64,000 nt of DNA from an uncultured Acetatifactor sp. (GTDB lineage Bacteria > Bacillota > Clostridia > Lachnospirales > Lachnospiraceae). The stretch lies in contig CAJUQT010000002.1 of assembly GCA_910588225.1 (NCBI GenBank), positions 83,311-147,310 of the forward strand, written 5' to 3'. Positions 1-7,273 of this stretch are shown piece after piece. The translations under genes were made by a program, and so were the position numbers. The stretch's first letter is position 1. Each line of letters starts with the position of its first letter. The notes beneath the pieces are model-generated. The model made no database searches. It was not told the origin of the DNA and saw only the letters and a program-made list of their open reading frames with translations.

Positions 1-42
1 GGATGCGGTGGTTAAAAACGGCCGGAAGAGAAGGTGTAGAAA

Positions 43-645
43 ATGGCAAAAATTGAAGAAAGTTTCGGGTATAAGGAAATGTGGTTTGCGGTAAAAGGGG
101 CGGACATTGACAGGATTCTTTCCTGCTGTCCTGAACTTAAACCTGTACGGGAGGCAGGGTGGAAAGAGGCATCGGCGGAGAGGATGGAGATGCGGAAGAG
201 CAGAGTCATGTTGTCAGGCCCGTATGACGGATGGGTTTTCCTGATCGGGAATGCTCTGTGGGATTTCACGGAGGTGGATGCGCTTGTGGATGTAATGGGC
301 AGGATTGGAGAACAGGCACAGGAAGTCTGTTACTTCGCATCCCATAGGGTGTCGGACGGGTATGCCTTTGCGAAGGCAGTGCAGAACAAAATGGTCAGAC
401 TGTATTCCTATGCGGACGGGGAGCTTTTCGGATGTATGGGGGAGCGTTCCGATGCAGAAAAGAATTTGTCTCTGCATTATGCGGAAAAAGAGGAAGATCT
501 CTTTGAAGAAGGATTTGACTTGATAGACGAGGAGGATGTGCTGAAGATTGCCGGAGAGTGGTCCATAAACCCGCAGTTGCTGCTTGGCAGGGAGGAAGCC
601 AGAACCGTACTGGCGGACAGGATTTATGAAAAGCTGCCGATGTAG
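43..645 (+). CDS. Hypothetical protein, 200 aa
   Basis: I do not recognise a family. The ATG at 43 follows an AAGGTG ribosome site about six bases upstream. The protein looks soluble and acidic, with no signal peptide or membrane segment, and has a hydrophobic middle (about residues 65-95) followed by an acidic C-terminal half. It stands alone: the next real gene downstream is a fragment, so no operon context helps. The lack of frameshifts and a good ribosome site support it being expressed. Function unknown. Confidence 0.6.
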   Translation: MAKIEESFGYKEMWFAVKGADIDRILSCCPELKPVREAGWKEASAERMEMRKSRVMLSGPYDGWVFLIGNALWDFTEVDALVDVMGRIGEQAQEVCYFASHRVSDGYAFAKAVQNKMVRLYSYADGELFGCMGERSDAEKNLSLHYAEKEEDLFEEGFDLIDEEDVLKIAGEWSINPQLLLGREEARTVLADRIYEKLPM

Positions 646-786
646 CCGGATGCATAATGTCAGGGGCCGGCAGAAAAAATAATGGTTCATTGCCGCAGAT
701 ATGAAGTATAATGTACACAGGAGTTGCTTATGCGGATTCTATCTGATATCTGATTTTGGAAAAATGTCAGCGGGCTATATTCCGCC

Positions 787-1356
787 ATGAAGGCAATTAT
801 CAATGACGACTTTGACTCCTACTGGACCCAGACCTCTGCGGCAGAGAGCCTGATGGGATATATCAGCCTGGATTTCGATGGATTTGGCAGGACGGTGACG
901 GAGCTGGTCGGCGGCGTGGAGACAGAGGTGGATACAAAAGGATTCGCCAATGATCTGACCACCTTCCGGGACAGGGATGATGTGCTGACGCTGCTGATCC
1001 ACCTGGGATATCTGACTTACAATGAGGAGACCCGCAGCGCCCATATCCCCAACCAGGAAATCAGACAGGAGTTCGCCAGGGCCATACAGCAGGTAAAAAA
1101 GGACGATACCATCAGGCGGGTGAGAGAGTGCGAACAGCTTATCGCAGATACGGTCCAGGGAAACGAGGAAGCTGTGGCCAGACAGATTGAAAAGGTCCAC
1201 GAGGAGGAATCCCCTCTGTATTACAACAATGAACAGGTCCTGAGGAGCGTAATCAAACGGGCCTATTTCAGCTATGGGGACGAATATGTGATGTTCGAGG
1301 AGCTGCCGGCAGGGGAAAGGAAGCATTGGTGCAGGATAGAGAAGTATGACATGTGA
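787..1356 (+). pseudogene. C-terminal fragment of AAA-ATPase-like / PD-(D/E)XK family protein
   Basis: The 189 residues resemble the region joining the AAA-ATPase-like domain (PF09820) to the C-terminal PD-(D/E)XK domain (PF08011) of a family present in many copies in Lachnospiraceae. Typical phrases are YWTQTSAAESLMGYI near residue 13, SPLYYNNEQVLRSVIK and AYFSYGDEYVMFEELPAGE near the end. The Walker A half is absent, no ribosome site precedes the ATG, and the frame leaves the family pattern after ELPAGE, where the nuclease motif should follow. I read it as a remnant truncated at both ends, lying just upstream of the first spoIIID fragment. Full-length members usually exceed 500 aa. Confidence 0.7.
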
Positions 1357-1485
1357 TGCTTGATGCTGCCTCAAATCAAAGAGTGTGTTTTTATGCCCAT
1401 AATCAGCCGCAGACAAGATTATTCTTCAGGAAGCCGGATTATATAGTATCCATAGTAAAAAGTCCCGCTCAGACATCCGATTCAG

Positions 1486-1514
1486 TCATATCCCTCAGAA
1501 ATCCTTCATACAAT
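1486..1514 (+). promoter_or_regulatory. Sigma-E-like promoter of truncated spoIIID copy A
   Basis: A TCATATC -35 element and a CATACAAT -10 element are separated by 14 bases. This matches the known sigma-E pattern (-10 CATACAnT, spacing about 14). The same arrangement stands before copy B (5730-5758) and the intact spoIIID (18039-18067). Confidence 0.6.
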
Positions 1515-1544
1515 GGAAAAAAGGTATCTTAAAGGGGTATTCCT

Positions 1545-1697
1545 TTGAAAGATTATATCGAAGAGCGTGCCGTCAGCATCGCCAATTATATCATTGATTC
1601 CAATGCCACAGTACGGCAGACAGCCAAGGCGTTCGGAGTGAGCAAGAGCACGGTACATATGGTTGTAACAAAAAAGAACGGTATGTGTGGAGAATAA
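1545..1697 (+). pseudogene. Truncated spoIIID copy A (50-codon ORF)
   Basis: From a TTG start the frame gives KDYIEERAVSIANYIID and the helix-turn-helix, ending in FGVSKSTVH, almost identical to the intact SpoIIID at 18097. After codon 38 the sequence leaves SpoIIID and runs 12 more codons (MVVTKKNGMCGE) to a TAA. The basic C-terminal half of SpoIIID (intact protein 87 aa) is missing. A sigma-E-like promoter, a GGGG ribosome site and a terminator-like hairpin (1720-1761) flank it, so a mini-protein with only the helix-turn-helix could still be made. It is either debris of an insertion at spoIIID or a small regulator. Confidence 0.75.
1641..1658 (+). other. Shared breakpoint core in spoIIID copy A
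   Basis: AGCAAGAGCACGGTACAT is shared with the intact gene (18193-18210) and, with one change, with copy B (5920-5937). Immediately 3' of it copies A and B agree with each other (GTTGTAACAAAA-like) but not with the intact gene. It is the candidate crossover or attachment core; this is inferred from alignment by eye. Confidence 0.45.
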
Positions 1698-1719
1698 AAT
1701 AGATAATTTATCGCAGGGG

Positions 1720-1761
1720 CATTTAGAAGAACTGTAGGAGTACTTCTAAATGTCTTTTTTG
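1720..1761 (+). terminator. Rho-independent terminator after spoIIID copy A
   Basis: Ten-base arms CATTTAGAAG and CTTCTAAATG pair perfectly around a 13-base loop and are followed by TCTTTTTT. The right arm and following bases recur at about 6413 beside spoIIID fragment C. Confidence 0.75.
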
Positions 1762-1873
1762 TAGAGAAAAATCTGATTATGTGGCAGCTCTCTTTTAGGA
1801 AGAACTGCCTATTTTGTTGTCTTGTTCTGCTTTATGGATATAAATTATATAGCAGATAGATATATTTAAATAG

Positions 1874-1900
1874 AAAATATGAGATAATATCTCATATTTT
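1874..1900. repeat. Perfect 27-bp palindrome upstream of the RloA-like ATPase
   Basis: Arms AAAATATGAGATA and TATCTCATATTTT pair perfectly with one central base. The palindrome ends one base before the -35 hexamer of the ATPase promoter, a position suited to an operator. It is AT-rich and lacks a T run in a terminator position, so an operator is more likely than a terminator. Confidence 0.55.
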
Positions 1901-1901
1901 G

Positions 1902-1929
1902 TTTACAAAACAGGAATATTGAGTATAAT
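1902..1929 (+). promoter_or_regulatory. Sigma-A promoter of the RloA-like ATPase gene
   Basis: TTTACA and TATAAT are separated by 16 bases. The gene start (1956) follows 26 bases after the -10, with GGAGGG at 1943-1948. Confidence 0.6.
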
Positions 1930-1955
1930 AGAAGTAGGGAATGGAGGGCAATGAT

Positions 1956-3182
1956 ATGTTATGTCAGTTTACGGTAAAAAATTTTAAAAGTATAAGGGAC
2001 GAAGCCACCTTCGACATGCAGGCTGCGGCAATTTCAGAGCATGAAGATAAAATCATCAAAGACATAGACGGAGATCTGTTTTTGCCGGTTTCTGTTATCT
2101 ATGGACCGAACGGTGGAGGCAAATCCAATGTGCTGGAGGCATTGCATACTTTGAACTCAAAGGTATTAAGGCCTTTATGTGCAGCCTGTGACAAGACGGA
2201 TTGCGAGATAAAAGCCAGGAAGATTCCCGTGGAACCATTCGCTTTTTCAGAGGAAAGCAGAAAAGAATCAACGGAATTTGAAGTCTTTTTCAGAACCAAG
2301 CTTGCAGAGTACCGATATATCCTGCATATAAAAGGGGAAGCGGTCATTTATGAAAGCCTGGACAGAATAAAACTGGAAACAGGCCGCAGATCAGCATTAT
2401 TTACCAGAAGCGAGAGCCAAGTCAGCTTAAAAGGGGTGTTCGGGAAGTTCAGGATAAGCAATGAATTATCGGCATCTTTGCCCTTGCTGTCCTATCTGGG
2501 AATCACTTATAAGAAAAATGAGATTGTAGCGGATGTCCTGGAGTGGTTTGAGGATTCTATTGATTTTCTGAATTACGGCAATCCATATCAGGAATTGAGG
2601 ACTGCTGTGGCTAAGTCAGAAAAGATTAAGAGTTTGGTTCTGGATATGATTCGGGAGATGGACTTAGATATTGAAGATTTCAGAATCGAAGAAAAGGATG
2701 ATGACCGGATTGAAGTATATACGAAGCATATTGTAGAGGGTTACAGTGCGGAAATCACTTTGTCAGAAGAATCCAGTGGGACGAAAAAACTGTTCGGACT
2801 GCTTCCCTTTATTGCGTCAAGTCTGGTATATGGAACCACACTGGTGATTGACGAATTGGACGCAAAGATTCACCCCCTATTGCTGCAGAGCATCATTGAG
2901 AGGTTTACGGACATGAATATCAACAGAAGAGGGGCACAGTTGATTTTTACATCCCACGATTTATCCACCATGAATGGCAGCCTGTTTCGACGGGATGAAA
3001 TATGGTTTGTGGCCAAAGGCAATGGACAGAATTCCAAACTGTATTCGCTGGTGGAGTTTAAGAATGACAAGGGGGAATCTGTCCGTAAAGACGCTAAATA
3101 TGACAAGCAGTATCTGGAGAGCAAATATGGGGCAGACCCTTATCTTAGAAAGATTATAGATTGGGGGACTGTCAATGCCTAA
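1956..3182 (+). CDS. AAA family ATPase, RloA/AAA_21-like
   Basis: The protein (408 aa) has an SMC/OLD-type ABC ATPase fold. Walker A GPNGGGKSN lies about residue 52, a signature-like stretch LSEESSGTKKLF around residue 275, Walker B LVIDELDA around residue 300, and a D-loop/H-loop ending FTSHD about residue 335. The N-terminus (QFTVKNFKSIRDEATF) is typical of the AAA_21/AAA_15 defence ATPases. I chose ATG 1956 because GGAGGG sits seven bases upstream. A remnant of a RloB-like gene overlaps its end, so the original unit was probably RloA-RloB, a two-gene defence module often found with restriction loci. With the partner broken, whether it still works is doubtful. Confidence 0.75.
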   Translation: MLCQFTVKNFKSIRDEATFDMQAAAISEHEDKIIKDIDGDLFLPVSVIYGPNGGGKSNVLEALHTLNSKVLRPLCAACDKTDCEIKARKIPVEPFAFSEESRKESTEFEVFFRTKLAEYRYILHIKGEAVIYESLDRIKLETGRRSALFTRSESQVSLKGVFGKFRISNELSASLPLLSYLGITYKKNEIVADVLEWFEDSIDFLNYGNPYQELRTAVAKSEKIKSLVLDMIREMDLDIEDFRIEEKDDDRIEVYTKHIVEGYSAEITLSEESSGTKKLFGLLPFIASSLVYGTTLVIDELDAKIHPLLLQSIIERFTDMNINRRGAQLIFTSHDLSTMNGSLFRRDEIWFVAKGNGQNSKLYSLVEFKNDKGESVRKDAKYDKQYLESKYGADPYLRKIIDWGTVNA

Positions 3183-3526
3183 AAAAGTCAGAACTGAAAG
3201 TAAATCCAACAAGTTGGAAAATCCAAACAAGTTGGAAAATCCAAACAAGTTGGATTGGAAGAAAAAGCGCGGAATATATTTCTTTTTTGAATGAGAAATT
3301 TAAGGAGCTGGGTCTGGGAAAGTATCAAAAGAATATGAAAAATGTTTTTGACATTCTTATGGAGAAAGGAAATCCGAAACTGGCGATTCGGTATGCCAGG
3401 AGAATCATTGAAGATGGACAGCATAAAACGCCGACTGAGATTGCACCGGGGACGAAGGTGTATGAGCTGGTGGAGGAGTTGGCGAAATATCTGCCGGAAA
3501 ATGTCAGGATAGATTTTTTGGAGTAG
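3175..3526 (+). pseudogene. RloB-like gene, internally deleted and frameshifted
   Basis: An ATG at 3175 overlaps the end of the ATPase gene and opens with MPKK, a lysine-rich tail and KKKRGIYFFFE, like the start of RloB proteins before their TOPRIM-like core, then stops at 3294. In another frame, the sequence to 3526 reads YQKNMKNVFDILMEKG, then PGTKVYELVEELAKYL, which fits the RloB C-terminus. The catalytic middle is missing. Three tandem copies of a 17-base unit (AACAAGTTGGAAAATCC-like, 3208-3254) lie at the N-terminal part. The same C-terminal segment recurs at 5590-5728, so this gene has been copied or split during rearrangement. The RloB identity is inferred from terminal motifs only. 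Confidence 0.5.
3208..3254 (+). repeat. Short tandem repeat, about 2.7 units of 17 bp
   Basis: The unit AACAAGTTGGAAAATCC is repeated in tandem in the 5' part of the RloB remnant and encodes NPNKLE repeats in one frame and SWKIQT in another. The array is too short and unspaced to be CRISPR. A change of 17-bp unit number shifts the frame, so it could explain the frameshift seen here. Confidence 0.7.
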
Positions 3527-3575
3527 ATGCTACGGAATATTATAATGTGGTTGTCGGATATAGTGAAGGGGAAAA

Positions 3576-4193
3576 ATGAAAGATACCAAAGAACAAAACA
3601 CAGATTTATTAAAATTAAGTTTATATCTGATTTCATTATGGATACTGTTTTTCATGCTGATTGTACTAAAGATGGATATTTCAACAATTCCATTCAAACT
3701 TAAATTAGCTGATATCGGAGAATTTCTATATCGAAACAGTGTATCCGGCATATGCTTCGTGTTTATTCTTCTTGGTGGGGTAGGATATTGGTGGTTTAAA
3801 GATTCCTTGAACAACGCTAAGCAGTTGCCGGTTGAAATCAGAGAGTGTGAAAGCATTAACTATGAGAATTTATCTTTTTTGGCTACATATATCATACCGT
3901 TAGTTTGTTTTCCTATGGAAACAGACCGGGAAGTTTTTGTTATGTTTTCTGTGATAGTGATTATTGGATGCATCTTTGTAAAAACAGATTTGTACTATAC
4001 AAATCCATCTTTGATTTTGCTTGGCTTTAATGTTTATAGGGTGAGGACAAACTCAGGCAAAGAGTTTCGGCAGGGAATTGCTATAATAAAAGGGAAATTG
4101 AAGAAGGGTGACAATATTAAGTATTTGCCTTTGAGTGATAATGTATATTTTGGGAGGGTAGTAAAGCGTGAAGACAAAAGAGTTAAAAAATGA
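3576..4193 (+). CDS. kwaA: Kiwa defence protein KwaA, membrane subunit
   Basis: The protein (205 aa) has four predicted membrane segments at about residues 13-31, 53-70, 98-112 and 120-136, followed by a soluble tail, as in KwaA of the Kiwa anti-phage system. KwaA is thought to sit in the inner membrane and sense phage attachment or injection, then act with KwaB. The start follows an AAGGGG ribosome site. The gene overlaps kwaB by 26 bases, which fits translational coupling. AT-rich composition unlike the housekeeping genes suggests transfer. Identification rests on topology, length and the KwaB partner; sequence similarity of KwaA itself is weakly recognisable by eye. Confidence 0.75.
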   Translation: MKDTKEQNTDLLKLSLYLISLWILFFMLIVLKMDISTIPFKLKLADIGEFLYRNSVSGICFVFILLGGVGYWWFKDSLNNAKQLPVEIRECESINYENLSFLATYIIPLVCFPMETDREVFVMFSVIVIIGCIFVKTDLYYTNPSLILLGFNVYRVRTNSGKEFRQGIAIIKGKLKKGDNIKYLPLSDNVYFGRVVKREDKRVKK

Positions 4194-5139
4194 AATCAAT
4201 CAAATGTTGGATGGAAACATAGGGATTATGTTATACGCTGTTTTAAAAACAGACGAGGAAAAGAAAGTGAAATTCATTAATATTGCGGATGAAGAAGGAG
4301 AAGAGGATAATACTTCAGTAAGTTTATTGGAGGGCTTTACAGAAATCATAAGAAATAAATTAGATGCATACAATGAAGATGATGAAGTCATGAGGCTTTC
4401 CTCGGCCGATGAAAGGAAAAATGCTTTATATTATTATGACTTAGATGAAATTCCGCCGGAGATGGAGAAATTAAAATCTATTTTTCAAAGGACAGGCGTA
4501 GGAGAAACGTTTTGCTTTCGAGAGGATAAATTAGGTCAGATTATTGCGCTTATCGTTGTGATTGGGAATGAAAATGAAAATATAATTTTATATAAGCAGC
4601 AATACCCGGTCAGCCTATTAAACAGAGACAGATATATGCTGACCCCGATACCCCATAAAAACCGATTTGAACGATTTAATCAGGATATTCTCCGAATTGA
4701 CTTTAATTATCAGTTTTTTCTGTGGAATGGAGTGATATATATTTCCGATATCGACAAAATGGAAAAGATATGTTCGTTCCATGATATTATCTTAAAGGAA
4801 GCAAAGAAGAGTATACATGAAATCGAAAACATACAGATATTGGACAATGTGGAGGTGTTGACAGATGAACTGGATAACATGACTTTTGCACGGAAACTGA
4901 CAAGAATATATAAAGATTCCAAAGTGTTGGGAAAAGTCAGTAATCGTTCTATTATCGATTTTTCAAAAAAACATAAGTATTTCAAAAGCAATCCGATTAA
5001 AATAAATGATACAGGGGATAGATTCATACTGGATACTAAAAAATCCAAAGAGACATTTATTAAACTTATGAACGATGATTTTCTGACATCGCAGCTTACA
5101 GACTCCGATTATGAGGCATTGGCGAAAAATAATGTGTGA
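4168..5139 (+). CDS. kwaB: Kiwa defence protein KwaB (DUF4868)
   Basis: The 323-residue soluble protein fits the DUF4868 family: a mixed alpha/beta first half with a YYYDLDEIPPEME segment at about residue 90, and a helical C-terminal half ending in a DSDYEALAK-type helix. KwaB is the cytoplasmic, DNA-binding effector of Kiwa, which acts with membrane KwaA to block phage DNA replication and late transcription. GTG 4168 is preceded by GGGAGGG at a good distance and lies inside the end of kwaA. No frameshift or truncation is seen, so the system appears intact. It is flanked on both sides by spoIIID-derived debris. Confidence 0.8.
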   Translation: MKTKELKNEINQMLDGNIGIMLYAVLKTDEEKKVKFINIADEEGEEDNTSVSLLEGFTEIIRNKLDAYNEDDEVMRLSSADERKNALYYYDLDEIPPEMEKLKSIFQRTGVGETFCFREDKLGQIIALIVVIGNENENIILYKQQYPVSLLNRDRYMLTPIPHKNRFERFNQDILRIDFNYQFFLWNGVIYISDIDKMEKICSFHDIILKEAKKSIHEIENIQILDNVEVLTDELDNMTFARKLTRIYKDSKVLGKVSNRSIIDFSKKHKYFKSNPIKINDTGDRFILDTKKSKETFIKLMNDDFLTSQLTDSDYEALAKNNV

Positions 5140-5159
5140 TGATGGAAAGTCATCAGTTT

Positions 5160-5185
5160 ATCCATAGTAAAAAGTCCACACCAGT
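5160..5185 (+). repeat. Remnant of the spoIIID upstream region
   Basis: ATCCATAGTAAAAAGTCC (5160-5177) is an exact 18-base repeat of 1448-1465, the segment upstream of spoIIID copy A, and continues as ACACCAGTCA, close to the sequence before the intact gene (17.99-18.04 kb). It stops inside the -35 element and joins an ankyrin fragment, marking a rearrangement junction. Confidence 0.6.
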
Positions 5186-5190
5186 CACGC

Positions 5191-5421
5191 TTGTTAGAAG
5201 CGGGTGCAAACCCCAATAAAACAGATAACAGAGGTTCCACTTCGTGGGATTTTACAATCAATCATTATTGCGATAAAACCATTTGGATGGAAGATGCTAA
5301 AGATATTTGGAATGTTGAAAAAGAGTTATTAGATATTCTGTTCAAATATGACGTAGATATCTTGAATATTGACAGAATTAACGAGGATTTGAAGACTTTT
5401 GAAAATTATTCTTTGGTTTAA
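5191..5421 (+). pseudogene. Ankyrin-repeat protein remnant
   Basis: The sequence LLEAGANPNKTDNRGSTSWDF is a classic ankyrin helix-turn unit with its loop; a second, weaker unit (LLDILFKYDVDILN) follows near residue 50. The frame begins directly at the spoIIID-upstream remnant, has no ribosome site or start and ends at 5421. It is the 3' end of a longer ankyrin gene cut by recombination. Ankyrin proteins are common in such islands, but nothing indicates a specific role. Confidence 0.65.
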
Positions 5422-5589
5422 AAAAATCTTATACTGAATCGTGATGATTTGTATGGTGTCAGCCCGGAGAGAGAAACAGTGGAAGGATAGGTGGCTTCGT
5501 ATTATACCAATGCTCAAACCTTATTATATGAAAAATAATCCGAATTATCAGAATGAGATTTAGGGTGTAGTTATAGGCTGTTTTGGGGA

Positions 5590-5728
5590 TTCTTTTGGAG
5601 AAAGGGAATCCGAAACTGGGGATTCGGTATGTAAGAAGAATCATAAAAGATGGGTAGCACAAGATGCCGACCGAGATTGCACCAGAGACTAAGCTATATG
5701 AGCTGGTGGAAGAATTGGCGAAATTTCA
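5590..5728 (+). pseudogene. Second copy of the RloB-like C-terminus
   Basis: The segment repeats the 3' end of the RloB-like remnant (3355-3500): the coding phrases MEKGNPKL, RYVRRII and PTEIAPETKLYELVEELAKF are recognisable over two frames. It is broken by frame changes and runs straight into the promoter of spoIIID copy B, replacing the last codons. It shows the two neighbouring insertions shared a related defence module or that part of one was duplicated. Confidence 0.6.
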
Positions 5729-5729
5729 G

Positions 5730-5758
5730 TCATACCCTCCCGAAATCCTTCATACAAT
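5730..5758 (+). promoter_or_regulatory. Sigma-E-like promoter of spoIIID copy B
   Basis: TCATACC and CATACAAT with a 14-base spacer, identical in elements to the promoter of the intact spoIIID. It is fused directly behind the RloB remnant. Confidence 0.6.
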
Positions 5759-5787
5759 AGTAAAAAATTTCCCGCAGGGACATTCCT

Positions 5788-5937
5788 TTGAAGGATTATA
5801 TCGAAGAGCGTGCCGTCAGCATCGCAAACTATATTACAGGAACAGTTGTGCGAACCCTGTAATCAAAGGGCTATCATCGACAGCAGCGCCACGGTCAGAC
5901 AGATAAGGCTTTCGGGATGAGCAAGGGCACGGTACAT
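5788..5937 (+). pseudogene. Truncated spoIIID copy B with a small insertion
   Basis: TTG at 5788 opens KDYIEERAVSIANYI and then an extra stretch of about 38 bases interrupts codon 16, bringing a stop (TAA) after 24 codons. SpoIIID-like sequence resumes as CTATCATCGACAGCAGCGCCACG and continues, with a small deletion that costs the frame, to the shared core at 5920-5937. Downstream the sequence matches that after copy A rather than the intact gene. It is a dead copy. Confidence 0.75.
5836..5873. repeat. Small insertion with inverted ends inside spoIIID copy B
   Basis: The extra segment contains TACAGG and CCTGTA as inverted ends around AACAGTTGTGCGAAC, followed by a few bases. It is absent from copies A and D. 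It could be a tiny hairpin element or a recombination scar. Confidence 0.4.
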
Positions 5938-5939
5938 GT

Positions 5940-6490
5940 GATTGTAACAAAATAGAACGGTATCAGTGGAAAATAAAATAGAATAAAAGAGTGGGTCAGG
6001 CAGCGGTCATCCTTTAACAGGGGGCTGCCGCTTTGCGTTTGCTTCATTCTTATGCCCCTTATGTCTCTGATACTGAAAAGACGTTCAGCATACATTGTAA
6101 AAAGGGCCGGAGTTTGGTATACTGATATAAAGGCAAAGCAGACTATTTCTGAAAGTGAGGTGTCTCGGTGATTGATAAAGAAAGCTCCGGAACGATAGCA
6201 TTTTGGCTGGGCGGTAATATCATGTCTTTTGGGGGGACTATATTATGGTAAATACTGATAGGATGACAGCAGAAATGATAAAAGAGCTTGCTTACCTAGA
6301 GATTGTATCGGGAAGAGAGCATAAGAAGACAAACTCGTATACGTAGTGCTATCATCGATAACAACACCACGGTACGACAGACAGCAAAGGCGCATGGAGT
6401 GAGCAGGAGAACTTCTAAATGTCCTTTCTGAAATATCTGATTATGGATTAGTGTCAGCAAGGTATAATGAATGAGGGACTAACCTAACCG
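5940..6490. other. Gene-poor stretch of insertion debris
   Basis: Apart from spoIIID fragment C no coding sequence is convincing here. There is a GC-rich imperfect hairpin (GGCAGC/GCTGCC, about 5998-6033), short AT-rich stretches and pieces resembling the flanks of the other spoIIID copies. A weak ATG-led frame at 6246 is too short to call. Confidence 0.4.
6349..6410 (+). pseudogene. spoIIID fragment C
   Basis: About 20 codons survive: ATCATCGATAACAACACC onward reads IIDNNTTVRQTAKAHGVSR, matching SpoIIID residues 16-34. There is no start, promoter or ribosome site. It ends just before ACTTCTAAATGTC, which matches the right arm of the terminator behind copy A, so a deletion removed the rest. 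Confidence 0.7.
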
Positions 6491-6519
6491 TGGGCTGGGA
6501 AATCATGGGAGGTGAAGGA

Positions 6520-6849
6520 ATGCTGTCAAAGGAAATGAGAGAGGAATTGATATGGGGTCTTACGGATATCTTTAGAAATAATATTACCATGATTATTTTA
6601 TACGGCTCAGCGGCGAGGGGCGACGCAACGGAAGAAAGTGATATCGATATTGCGATTGTCGTGAGGAGCCAGATGGATGATGCGACAAAGAGACGCTTCT
6701 TAAGCTGGGCTGCCGACATGGACATCCGATATGAAAGAGTTTTTTCAATCGTGGATATAGAGGAAAGCAATATGAAGAAATGGGAGGATGTACTTCCTTT
6801 TTACCGGAATGTGAAAAAGGAGGGGATTGTTTTATGGAAAGCAGCTTGA
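6520..6849 (+). CDS. Minimal nucleotidyltransferase (MNT) antitoxin-like protein
   Basis: The protein (109 aa from ATG 6520) holds the polymerase-beta-type signature GSAARGDATEESDIDIAIVV: GS, then RG, then the metal-binding DxD. Such MntA proteins add AMP to their HEPN toxin partner and silence it. GGAGGTGA ends five bases before ATG 6520, so the in-frame upstream ATG at 6490 is not preferred. The 3' end overlaps the HEPN gene by 16 bases, as usual for these pairs. It may act as an independent toxin-antitoxin unit or guard the defence cassette that follows. Confidence 0.8.
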   Translation: MLSKEMREELIWGLTDIFRNNITMIILYGSAARGDATEESDIDIAIVVRSQMDDATKRRFLSWAADMDIRYERVFSIVDIEESNMKKWEDVLPFYRNVKKEGIVLWKAA

Positions 6850-7226
6850 AGGAACTGGCGGGTTATCGTTTGGCGAGAGCCCGGGAAATGCTGTCGGCAT
6901 CAGAGGGCAACCTGGAGATAGGGCAGTATAAAACATCCTTAAACAGGTCTTACTATGCGGTCTTTCACGCAATGCGCTCGGCGAATGCCCTGAAGAGCTT
7001 TGACTCGTCCAAGCACTCAGGAGTGATAGCATATTTTACGAAAGAATATTTGAAAACAGAAATATTGGACAGAAGCCTTGCTGTTATTATAAAAGAGAGT
7101 TCATTATGCAGAGAAAAGTCTGATTATGACGATTTCTATGTGGCGGGCAGGGCTGAAGCGGAAGAACAGCTTAAAAATGCAAAACAATTTGTTCAGGAAG
7201 TGGAAAAGTATGTGAGTTCAAAGTAA
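6834..7226 (+). CDS. HEPN domain protein, toxin-like partner of MNT
   Basis: The 130-residue helical protein has the HEPN core NRSYYAVFHAMRSANAL at about residues 38-54, with Arg and His spaced as in the COG1895-type HEPN proteins. HEPN toxins of this kind are RNases inhibited by the MNT partner. ATG 6834 follows AAGGAGGGG at eight bases; the longer in-frame start at 6780 has no ribosome site and would be out of keeping with the family. The next gene starts 48 bases downstream on the same strand, so it may be read through into the four-gene cassette. Confidence 0.75.
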   Translation: MESSLKELAGYRLARAREMLSASEGNLEIGQYKTSLNRSYYAVFHAMRSANALKSFDSSKHSGVIAYFTKEYLKTEILDRSLAVIIKESSLCREKSDYDDFYVAGRAEAEEQLKNAKQFVQEVEKYVSSK

Positions 7227-7273
7227 CAGAGAGGTATTTTGCTTCATCTAGGGATATACCAGGAGGAATACAT

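Noticed and set aside
3208..3254. Short regular repeat as a CRISPR array
   Set aside because: Units of 17 bases are directly joined without spacers, only about 2.7 copies, and lie inside a coding remnant.
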